Of a stretch of 64,000 bases of DNA, positions 1-8,247 are shown piece after piece. Under the pieces are notes generated by a model. The model worked only from the letters and a program-made list of their open reading frames with translations. It was not told the origin of the DNA and made no database searches. Source of the stretch: an uncultured Phycisphaeraceae bacterium (GTDB lineage: Bacteria > Planctomycetota > Phycisphaerae > Phycisphaerales > UBA1924); assembly GCA_937899905.1 (NCBI GenBank), contig CALCCF010000032.1:1-64000 (forward strand), read 5' to 3'. A program made the position numbers and the translations under genes. The first letter of the stretch is position 1. Each line of letters opens with the position of its first letter.

Positions 1-244
1 CGATCAGTCCCGTTGCGGCGACGACGCAGAGCCCGCCGAGGCGAGCGACACGAACGACCGGGCTGATTGGCAGCCCGGCTTGGGTCTGGACTTGGTTGTT
101 GCCCACGTTTCTGGCTCTCCCTCTCGCAACGGACGGTCCCACGAACGCAGGGACGGGGTAAGGCTATCGGCGTTCCGCAGCCGAGTTCGTGAGACGAGAG
201 AACGTTTGGGTGGCGCGATCGGCGCTAGCGCGGTACAGTGCGTC

Positions 245-1216
245 GTGGCTACGACGAGCGCGCCTGCGAAGACCAAGACTCGCCCCAAAGAGGATAAGCG
301 CAAGCTGCCCAAGCCCTTGCGTCCAAAGGGAGCCGATCTGCCCGATTGCCGCGTGTACGTCGGCGATTGCCGGGACCTCTTGCCGCAGATCCCCGAGTGC
401 GCCAAGGGCGAGGTGGACCTGGTGTTCGCCGACCCGCCGTTCAACTGGGCCCGCGGCTACGACCGCTGGGACGACTCGATGCCCGACGACGAGTACTGCG
501 ACGTCCGGCAGAGCTTTGGGCCTGCAGCGAAAGTGACGGCGTTTACCCAGCGCTGGATCGACCTGTGCATCGACGCGCTGACGCCCACCGGCAGTCTGTG
601 GATCAACATCCCCGACGACTGGGCGGCCGAGATCGTGGTCCACCTGAAGCAGCGCGGGCTGCACATGGCCAACTGGTGCGTGTGGCACTACCGCTTCGGG
701 CAGAACACGACGAGCCGGTTCATCAACAGCAAGGTCCACGCGCTGTACTTCTGCAAGGACCCGGCGAATCGGACGTGGAACGCCCAGGACGTGCTCGAGC
801 CCAGCGACCGGGCCAGCACGTACTTCGACCCTCGCACCATGGACAAGAAGGACGGCATGCCCGCCGGCCAGCGTGTGCCGATGGACGTGTGGTATGGCGA
901 GCATTGGGGCCGCATCCAGGGCAACAACAAGGAGCGTCGTGGCAAGCACGACAACCAACTGCCCGAGTTGTACCTCGCCCGCGTCGTGCGCGCCACGAGT
1001 AACGAGGGCGATCTGGTGCTCGATCCGTTCACCGGCAGCGGCACGACCGCGGTGGCCGCAACGGCGCTTGGTCGGCGTTACGTCGGCTGCGAGTTCTCGC
1101 CCGAGATGGCCAAGAGCGCACTGCAGCGCGTCGCCGCCGGCCCCGTGCGCGATCTGCGCGCGCCGGCGAAGGCCACCGCGATCTTCCAGCCAAGACGACG
1201 CAAGCCCCAGGCGTAG
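245..1216 (+). CDS. Site-specific DNA methyltransferase (N6_N4_Mtase family, beta-type motif order)
   Basis: Motif IV 'FADPPFNW' precedes motif I-like 'LDPFTGSGTTAVAA'. ORF opens at 80 but the GTG at 245 is the more plausible start. Confidence 0.85.
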   Translation: MATTSAPAKTKTRPKEDKRKLPKPLRPKGADLPDCRVYVGDCRDLLPQIPECAKGEVDLVFADPPFNWARGYDRWDDSMPDDEYCDVRQSFGPAAKVTAFTQRWIDLCIDALTPTGSLWINIPDDWAAEIVVHLKQRGLHMANWCVWHYRFGQNTTSRFINSKVHALYFCKDPANRTWNAQDVLEPSDRASTYFDPRTMDKKDGMPAGQRVPMDVWYGEHWGRIQGNNKERRGKHDNQLPELYLARVVRATSNEGDLVLDPFTGSGTTAVAATALGRRYVGCEFSPEMAKSALQRVAAGPVRDLRAPAKATAIFQPRRRKPQA

Positions 1217-1260
1217 AGCCCGGGGCTTGCACGAGAGAGCGTGGTTCGGCCGCGCGGTGC

Positions 1261-2850
1261 CTACTCGCAGCCGGCGTCGAAATCGTTCTGGAACGCCAGG
1301 AAGTCGAACAGGGTCAGTCGACCGTCGGCGTCGAAGTCGGCCGACGCGTCACCGGCATCGAACGCGTTCTGGAACGCTAGGAAGTCGAACAGCGTGAGCT
1401 CGCCGTCGGCGTCGAAGTCCGCACGGCATGTGGGCGCCTCGACAACGTCGGCGACGCCGTCGCGACGCTCGTTGTACTGGTACGTGCGCACCGGGGCGAG
1501 AGCGGGGTCGAAGGCGATGGTGTCTGAGGACAGCTGGTACAGCCAGGTCTGCCCATCGATCAGGTCGTTTCCGCTTGCCGAGATGTCGAGGAAGCCGTCG
1601 CCGTCAAAGTCGCCGATCGTGGGCGACTGTTGGAATGACGACGCGGTGCCAACCGGCAGCGGCCAGCCTGAGACCTGGGAGCCGTCGCCGTTGAAGGCGT
1701 AGAGCGGTGTGACGGCGGTGTTGTCGTCGACGAGGAGCTCGACGGCGCTGTCGCCATCGATGTCGGCGACCATGATCTGCGCGTGGACGGCGCCGACGAC
1801 ACCGGTGACCGGCCAGCCGGGCAAGTCGTTACCGCTGGCGTCCCACACGTGGATGCTCGCCTCGGGCGTCCGTGTCAGCGTGCGATCGCCGATGGTGATG
1901 TCCAGCGCACCATCGCCGTCGATGTCGGCGATGGTTGGTGGGATGAAGATGGAGAACTCGGTGGTTCGAGGCCAACCGGGTCGAACATCGCCGTCGTGAT
2001 CGAGCATGTACACGCGGCCGGTGAAGGGATCGACCTCGTTGGTGGTCGCGAAAACGATCTCGCGATCGCCATCGTTATCAAAGTCGGCAAGGCCCGCCGA
2101 GTTGTAGTTCAGGGTCTGGATTGTGCCGCCAGAGTCGGGCGTGAACGGGAAGCCGGGCAGCAGGTTGCCACCGGCGTCGTATGCAAACACCTGGTAGAAC
2201 GAGGAGACGACGATCTCGGGCGTGCCGTCGCCGTCGAGATCACCGACGGCCGGAGCGCCACCGCTCGAGATGTCGTTGAAGAACTGGGGGAAGCCATCTT
2301 CGATGCTGCCATCGCCTTGGTACACGGTCACCTGACCGATGCCGCTGACGTTCGAGTTGATGATGATCTCGAGGTCTTCGTCGCCGTCGAGATCGGCAAG
2401 CGCCGCCGACTTGAACGTGCCGCCGGCGTTCACGGGGAAGCCGGAGACGGTGGTGCTGTCCTTCTCGATGGCGAACAGGTTGCCGCGGATGCCGAAGAAG
2501 AACGTCTGGACGACGATCTCGTCCTCGCCATCGCCGTCGATGTCGCCGAATGCGGGCGCACCGAAAGTACCCTGACCACCGGTGAGCACGCGCGGGAAAC
2601 CGGGGACGTTGGTGCCATCGAGATTCAGGGCGTGCAGGCGATCCTGGACGACCTGCACGAGCTCGAGCTCGGGGTCGGCGTCCATGTTGACCATCATGCC
2701 ACCGTCGACCGAGGGGCCGGGGCCGAGGATGAGCGGCCAGCCGTCACGAGTCTCAAAGCCCGGAACCTGGGCGAGGGCGGGGACCGCCAGCCCGGCGGCG
2801 AGCAGGACCGCCGGAAGGGCGCGCGTCGTGGTGGTCATCGAGCGGGTCAT
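1261..2850 (-). CDS. Secreted FG-GAP/VCBS-repeat protein with C-terminal GC-type dockerin
   Basis: Signal peptide 'MTRSMTTTTRALPAVLLAAGLAVPALA'; repeated DxDGDGxxD blocks; tail 'CRADFDADGELTLFDFLAFQNAFDAGDASADFDADGRLTLFDFLAFQNDFDAGCE'. Confidence 0.85.
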   Translation of the reverse strand: MTRSMTTTTRALPAVLLAAGLAVPALAQVPGFETRDGWPLILGPGPSVDGGMMVNMDADPELELVQVVQDRLHALNLDGTNVPGFPRVLTGGQGTFGAPAFGDIDGDGEDEIVVQTFFFGIRGNLFAIEKDSTTVSGFPVNAGGTFKSAALADLDGDEDLEIIINSNVSGIGQVTVYQGDGSIEDGFPQFFNDISSGGAPAVGDLDGDGTPEIVVSSFYQVFAYDAGGNLLPGFPFTPDSGGTIQTLNYNSAGLADFDNDGDREIVFATTNEVDPFTGRVYMLDHDGDVRPGWPRTTEFSIFIPPTIADIDGDGALDITIGDRTLTRTPEASIHVWDASGNDLPGWPVTGVVGAVHAQIMVADIDGDSAVELLVDDNTAVTPLYAFNGDGSQVSGWPLPVGTASSFQQSPTIGDFDGDGFLDISASGNDLIDGQTWLYQLSSDTIAFDPALAPVRTYQYNERRDGVADVVEAPTCRADFDADGELTLFDFLAFQNAFDAGDASADFDADGRLTLFDFLAFQNDFDAGCE

Positions 2851-3054
2851 GGGAATCTCCTTCGTCCGGCGAACGCTGGGTGCTTGTTCTTCGCGGCTCG
2901 GGGCGATGCGGCTGGTGAGGCGGCACGTGCCGCGGGCCCGCAACACTGGACTGTACCGGATCCGTGCGATCGGCACAAGCGGATCCAAAAACATTTCTAG
3001 AAATTTTGGCGATAGGATGAGGCCTTGTCCGGTTGGGGCTATAAACTGACCTCC

Positions 3055-4296
3055 ATGGACCCGACCAACCACACACCAAATGGGGCCGCCACGCTGGACG
3101 CCGAGGTTGTTGAGGCGGTCGTGGGTGTCCGATCGGCGTACGCCGACCTGCTGGCGGCGATCCCGCGAGACTCTGACGGTGCGATCGGCGTGGAGCGGGC
3201 CCTTGGGGTCAGCAAGAAGCTGGCGTGGCAGGTGTATCGGGCAGCGACCTCCGATAACCCGTTGAGTTCGGGTGCGCGTGTGCCGGGGCGGGCGGCGGCG
3301 AGGCAAGTCGTCGCGGCCGCGCAACGCGTGGGCATCGACGACGCGTTGGCCGAGCGCATCAACGAAGCCACCGAGCGGTTCTTCGCCACGGTGGATGCAC
3401 ACGCGGACGATCGCAGCAGCTTCGACCTGATGGTGCGCTCTGTGACCGGCGAGGGCATCGAGGGCCACGACGCCGAGCTCAAGCGGACGGCCTACCGCGT
3501 GAATCGGGAACTCGTGGGTCGATGCTGTGACGTCGACGTGTACACGCTGCTCGTCGCGCCGTCGTCCACGCCGGGGCACATGGACATGTGCTCGCTTCGC
3601 GGGCTGCACGGATTGCGTCGGCTTCGGCCGGACGTCCCCCTGGTGATCTCACGCCACCGGTTCGATCAGGGCGAGGGCAACGTTCGCGCGCGCGAGCCGG
3701 TCTTCGATGAGGCCGTCGAGGGCGGGCCGTTGGGCCTGGTTGCCGAGTTCTCGACCGAGCCGATGCCGGAGATCTCGGCGCACACCGGGCAGGATGGCTA
3801 CACGCGCTTCGTGGCAAGGGCCGATCGCTTGGGTACGTCTTCGGCGGTGAGTTGCTATCTGGCCGATGTGTCGCGCGGGCTGCCCATCCGCACGCCCGAC
3901 GGCTCGGCGGCGATCGGTCACATCCACGAGATCGGCACGCCGGCGAGGGTGCTGTACCAGGACATGCTCATCGATCGTCGGCTGCTCTCCGAGAGCGAGT
4001 TCGGCGTCGTGTCCCCCGAGCTGCGTGTGCTGAGCCGACGCCTGGACACGACCGCCTGGCCGGGCGACGACCGCGGCGTGCTGCTGCCCACGGAGGAGCG
4101 GCTGGTGCGTGCGGGCCGCGGGGCGGGCGCGCTGAGCACGACGGAGCTCCCGCAGTATCCGGGCATGGTGGAGCGCACGGCGCAGCGGCTGGGCGTCGAC
4201 CTCGACGACATGGTGCTGTTCCGCGTGCGCGTCGAGCACCCGGTGTTGTACTCGGTGGTGTGGGTCAGGCTGGACCTCGACGGGCGAGTCGGCTGA
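3055..4296 (+). CDS. Conserved hypothetical protein (~413 aa, possible DNA-binding N-terminus)
   Basis: Long ORF in codon-consistent frame; N-terminal segment 'IGVERALGVSKKLAWQVYRAA' looks helical/HTH-like. Start ATG at 3055 or 3025. Confidence 0.65.
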   Translation: MDPTNHTPNGAATLDAEVVEAVVGVRSAYADLLAAIPRDSDGAIGVERALGVSKKLAWQVYRAATSDNPLSSGARVPGRAAARQVVAAAQRVGIDDALAERINEATERFFATVDAHADDRSSFDLMVRSVTGEGIEGHDAELKRTAYRVNRELVGRCCDVDVYTLLVAPSSTPGHMDMCSLRGLHGLRRLRPDVPLVISRHRFDQGEGNVRAREPVFDEAVEGGPLGLVAEFSTEPMPEISAHTGQDGYTRFVARADRLGTSSAVSCYLADVSRGLPIRTPDGSAAIGHIHEIGTPARVLYQDMLIDRRLLSESEFGVVSPELRVLSRRLDTTAWPGDDRGVLLPTEERLVRAGRGAGALSTTELPQYPGMVERTAQRLGVDLDDMVLFRVRVEHPVLYSVVWVRLDLDGRVG

Positions 4297-4314
4297 TCGC
4301 AGCCAGAGCAGCGC

Positions 4315-4590
4315 CTAACGCGACACGTGGCCGGCGAGCGCGGCCAGGGCCTTGATGTCTTGGGCGTCGACGATGCGGTCGATCTGCTCTTGGGCGACGC
4401 CCTTTTGTTTGAGGGCGGCGCGGGCGCTGTTCCAGAGGCGCTTGAGCGCGGCTTGCTTGCCTTCGGCGGTCGCCATGTAAAGCTCGGAGACGACCTCGGC
4501 GAGGCGCGTCTCCACGATGCTGTCTTTATTGGCGTAGTAGCGCCCGACGATCTTCTGCTGGTGGGCCGAAAGGTCGGGGCGTTTGGCCAT
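4315..4590 (-). CDS. Small conserved hypothetical protein (91 aa) next to rpsU
   Basis: ORF 'MAKRPDLSAHQQKIVGRYYANKDSIVETRLAEVVSELYMATAEGKQ...' downstream of rpsU on the same strand. Confidence 0.65.
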   Translation of the reverse strand: MAKRPDLSAHQQKIVGRYYANKDSIVETRLAEVVSELYMATAEGKQAALKRLWNSARAALKQKGVAQEQIDRIVDAQDIKALAALAGHVSR

Positions 4591-4616
4591 GGCCAGTGCG
4601 TGCTATTAGAAGACGC

Positions 4617-4817
4617 TTACTTGCGGCCGAAGGACTGCTCGCGCAGCCGCTTGTTGACGGCCTTGCGTGCGGCGCGACGACGGCGCTCGCTGGGCTTCTC
4701 GAAGAATTCCTTGCGCTTGATGTCCTTCGTGAGCCCTTCCTTCTCGCAGAGCTTCTTGAAGCGCTTCATCATTTGCTCGACGGACTCGCCGCCGCGGGCC
4801 TTGATGCGGATCGCCAT
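4617..4817 (-). CDS. rpsU: 30S ribosomal protein S21
   Basis: 'MAIRIKARGGESVEQMMKRFKKLCEKEGLTKDIKRKEFFEKPSERRRRAARKAVNKRLREQ' is typical S21. Confidence 0.92.
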   Translation of the reverse strand: MAIRIKARGGESVEQMMKRFKKLCEKEGLTKDIKRKEFFEKPSERRRRAARKAVNKRLREQSFGRK

Positions 4818-5008
4818 GAGAGCGTGAACCTCCACCCCGCCGCCAGGGCCCACTCCACCGGGCCCCGTTCGTGGGAACGTGAAGGATTGGATGGCCCTGG
4901 GGTCAAGTCAAGATGGGAGGTGCGATGCAAAGCGAGGCTTCGAGTCCGGAATCACCCCCGGGGCTCGAGCACGAGCCCGCACGCACACCGCGCCAGGAGG
5001 CCACCGCC

Positions 5009-5920
5009 ATGAACGTCCCCATCTCCCTGCTCGCCCTGGCCCTTGGCACGGGGTTGCCCCATACACAGTCCCAACAGGTCGCCGATCCGCCCGCCCGCAC
5101 CGCCGAAGCGATCAATGCGGCGGCCGAGGCACGGGTCGCGGGGATCTTCGAGGCCGCGGGCATCAAGCCCCGGCGGCTGCTCCTTCTGGGCACGTTCCAC
5201 TTCAAGGACGCCGGGCTGGATGCGTACAAGCCGCAGCACGAGTTCGCTGCCCTCAGCGAGCGTCGGCAGGACGAGATCGCCGAGGTCATCGATCGGCTCG
5301 ACGGCTTCGACGCCGACGTGGTGTGCGTCGAAGCGCGGCCCGAGTCGCAGACCGCACTCGATCAGAGATTTGGGGCCTTCCGAGCCGGTGAGTGGGACCT
5401 GCCGGCGAACGAGATCTACCAGCTTGGGTTCCGGCTGGCCGATCGCGAGGGTCTCGAGGGCGTGCACGCCGTCGATGCCGCCATGCGGTGGATGCAGCCC
5501 CAGACCGACATCGAGGCATGGGCTCAGGAGAATGACCAGGAGCGCAAGCTGGACAGCCCGCTGATGCGAGCCGCGTATCCGGTGTTCATCGAGAGCGATC
5601 GCGAGGTCGATGCCTGGCACCTGATCGATACGCTGCTGGCCCGAAACGCAACACCGAGACTCGAAGCCTCGCACGGCGGATACATCACCGAGCGGTTCGC
5701 GATCGGTGACGGCGAGGCGTACCCGGGCGTGGACGGCTTCGTCACGACCTGGCACAACCGCAACGTGCGCATCTTCCAGAACATCATCAACGCGAGCGAG
5801 CCGGGCGACGATGTCGTCGTTGTCATCGGCGTTGGGCACGTGCCGCTGCTTCGGCACATGGCCCAGTGCTCGCCCGACTTCGAGCTGGTCGAGGTCGTCG
5901 ACATTCTCGGCGACGGATAA
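5009..5920 (+). CDS. DUF5694-like secreted protein
   Basis: Signal-like N-terminus 'MNVPISLLALALGTGLPHTQS'; 'RRLLLLGTFHFKDAGLDAYKP...' core as in DUF5694 proteins. Confidence 0.7.
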   Translation: MNVPISLLALALGTGLPHTQSQQVADPPARTAEAINAAAEARVAGIFEAAGIKPRRLLLLGTFHFKDAGLDAYKPQHEFAALSERRQDEIAEVIDRLDGFDADVVCVEARPESQTALDQRFGAFRAGEWDLPANEIYQLGFRLADREGLEGVHAVDAAMRWMQPQTDIEAWAQENDQERKLDSPLMRAAYPVFIESDREVDAWHLIDTLLARNATPRLEASHGGYITERFAIGDGEAYPGVDGFVTTWHNRNVRIFQNIINASEPGDDVVVVIGVGHVPLLRHMAQCSPDFELVEVVDILGDG

Positions 5921-6073
5921 ACACACCACCCGTCCGAGAACGCCCCAGCCCGAACGATCGGCACATGTTCCTGCGCATTTGGCCGGAACCCAGACCGCGC
6001 TGTAGAGGAAACCGCCATCCGACGATGCCCTTCGTGCCGGGCGGATGATCGCCCGAGCTTTGGAGGGTGTGCC

Positions 6074-6658
6074 ATGCTGGGGGATCTTGGATGTTCGTGC
6101 TCGCGTCGTGGGGCGGTGAAGCCGGCAGTGATTGTCGTCGTCACCCTGGTCGTGGTCGTCGGCGCAATCTTCATCAAGGGCATGGCCGGCGCTGTTGCGG
6201 CGTTCGCCGCGGAAGAGCGCGGGCGTGAAGAGATCACCGCGGTCGCGCAAGAGCTGAGCGCCGATGGTGCGCTCACCGTCGGCTTCGGCGGTGGTGCGAA
6301 CCTCAGCGGTAAGCTCGCCATCGCGGATTGGGGCACCGGCGAGATCCAATACACGTTCGAGTCGGAGATCCCCTTCGACCTCCGCGCCACGGGCTCGGCT
6401 GACCTCGGTGTGCTGCTGCTGGTCGATCGCCAGAAGGTCAAGGTCGGCACCTATGTCGATGAGGTCACCGGCGAGACAACGGGCGACGCGTACCGCTGGG
6501 TGTGGGACGCGCGGCTCGTCGATGTCGCGTCGAAGGCCATCGTCGCGCGGCAGGACTTCGTAGGCAAGGAGCCGCCGGCGACCACCTCGCTCGATTGGAA
6601 CTGGGGCGCCGAGCCGGCCGAGGAAGCCGTCGCCTGGGCCGTCGGGCTGATGCGCTAA
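6074..6658 (+). CDS. Hypothetical membrane-anchored protein
   Basis: N-terminal TM 'KPAVIVVVTLVVVVGAIFIKGMAGAVAAF'; ends just upstream of the GIDE-like gene. Confidence 0.55.
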   Translation: MLGDLGCSCSRRGAVKPAVIVVVTLVVVVGAIFIKGMAGAVAAFAAEERGREEITAVAQELSADGALTVGFGGGANLSGKLAIADWGTGEIQYTFESEIPFDLRATGSADLGVLLLVDRQKVKVGTYVDEVTGETTGDAYRWVWDARLVDVASKAIVARQDFVGKEPPATTSLDWNWGAEPAEEAVAWAVGLMR

Positions 6659-6672
6659 CGAGGGGGCGTCCG

Positions 6673-7494
6673 ATGCTCGCGATCATCGTTAATCTGATTC
6701 TCGTTGGTGTCGGCGTGCTCGGGCTTGTGCTGCCGGTGTGCGGCTGGAAGATGTTTCGCCGCCGCGCGGACATCCGACGCACGCCCGTGCGCACCGTCAG
6801 CATGCTGGATCGTGGCTGGACGGCCCTTGAGGGACGGGCCGTTCCGTCGACCGATCTCGTTGGGCCGTTCTCCGCTCGGCCCTGCGTGTACGTCGAGGCC
6901 ATCGTCGAGGAGCTGGAGATCTTCCAGGTAGGCCGGCGCCAGACGCACTCGAACCGTGCACCCGCGTGGACGCAGGTGGACTCGGTCACGACAAGCCAGC
7001 CGTTCTACGTCGAGGACAGCACGGGCCGCGTGCTGGTGTCGGCCATCGAGGACGACGTGCATCTGGACGTGCGCGAGAGCTTTACGTTCCAGAACGTCGA
7101 CGAGAAGTCCGGCGCGTTTACGCAGCCGCTGCTGCCGCACATCGTCGACTCGTTGCAACGGCTGGGCATCGATCCGCTGAACGAAGACGGCCAGCCCCGG
7201 CGGCTGCGGTACATCGAGCGCGCGATCGAGGTTGGCGAGGACGTGTTTGTCACCGGCAACCACTCGCACCACGGTGAGGACCTCACGCGTTCCATGCCCG
7301 GCGAGCCGGTGCAGGGCGTGCGATCGGTCATCACCAGCGAGGGCGGCAAGCGCGCGTATGTCTCGCAGGGCACGGCCTCGGCGATCTCGGGACGCTTGCT
7401 GTGGCAGGCACTGGCCTGCATGGCCGGTGGGCCTGCGTTGACGGTTGTGTGCTTCGGCTGCCTGTACCTGATCTACGGCATCGACTGGGGCTGA
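6673..7494 (+). CDS. GIDE-domain-like (MUL1-related) membrane protein without RING
   Basis: TM at each end; 'DLVGPFSARPCVYVEAIVEE', 'QPFYVEDSTGRVLV' and 'RLRYIERAIEVGEDVFVTGN' fit the GIDE/BAM domain pattern. Confidence 0.6.
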   Translation: MLAIIVNLILVGVGVLGLVLPVCGWKMFRRRADIRRTPVRTVSMLDRGWTALEGRAVPSTDLVGPFSARPCVYVEAIVEELEIFQVGRRQTHSNRAPAWTQVDSVTTSQPFYVEDSTGRVLVSAIEDDVHLDVRESFTFQNVDEKSGAFTQPLLPHIVDSLQRLGIDPLNEDGQPRRLRYIERAIEVGEDVFVTGNHSHHGEDLTRSMPGEPVQGVRSVITSEGGKRAYVSQGTASAISGRLLWQALACMAGGPALTVVCFGCLYLIYGIDWG

Positions 7495-7529
7495 TCGGCC
7501 GATCCGGCGACGCCGGCGTAGCCTCGGCG

Positions 7530-8177
7530 ATGCTGGTCGATATCTCGCCGCCGCTCTCGCCGCGAACGGCCGTGTTCCCCGGAGACACGCCGTTGTCGCG
7601 GCGGGTGCTCATGGACACCGCCAACGGCGACCACCTGACGCTGAGCACCCTGACATCGACGGTGCACGTCGGCAGCCACGCCGATGGCGAGAACCACTAC
7701 AAGCCCGGCGGCCGAGCGATCGATGAGCACTCGCTGGAGGTGTATCTCGGCCCGTGCGTCGTCGCGCCAGTCCTTGCCGAGAGCGGCCAGCGTTTTGGCC
7801 TGGACGCAATCGACGAGAAGTGGCTGGATGCTTTGGCCGGTCTCGTTGCCGATGGGCAGCCCGGCCGGCTTCTGTTGCACACCGGGACGGGTGGGTCGCC
7901 CGAGTCGTTCCCGAACGATCTCGCGGCACCCGAGCCCGCGGCGATCGACGAGTTGGCCGAGCGTGGCGTTCGCTTGTTGGGTGTGGATACCCCCAGCGTG
8001 GATCTTGCCGACGCCAAGGACCTGATCGGGCACGCGGCGTGCGCCCGCGGCGGGGTGTCCATATTGGAAGGGCTGGTGCTCGATGGTGTCGAGCCGGGCG
8101 TCTGGGAACTGATCGCGCTGCCGCTGAAGCTGGTCGGCTTCGACGCCAGCCCGGTGCGCGCGGTGTTGCGGCGCTAG
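7530..8177 (+). CDS. Cyclase family protein / arylformamidase (KynB-like)
   Basis: 'MLVDISPPLSPRTAVFPGDTP' and 'STLTSTVHVGSHADGENHY' (HxGxHxD-type motif). Confidence 0.8.
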   Translation: MLVDISPPLSPRTAVFPGDTPLSRRVLMDTANGDHLTLSTLTSTVHVGSHADGENHYKPGGRAIDEHSLEVYLGPCVVAPVLAESGQRFGLDAIDEKWLDALAGLVADGQPGRLLLHTGTGGSPESFPNDLAAPEPAAIDELAERGVRLLGVDTPSVDLADAKDLIGHAACARGGVSILEGLVLDGVEPGVWELIALPLKLVGFDASPVRAVLRR

Positions 8178-8247
8178 TCTCACCTGATCTCCGGATTGGG
8201 TGCCCGACCGGGCCGGCCTCGTACAGGGAAAAGACAAGGAGCGAGCC

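Noticed and set aside
4952-6349. 465-aa minus-strand ORF
   Set aside because: Antisense to the DUF5694-like gene and its neighbour; no coherent domain.
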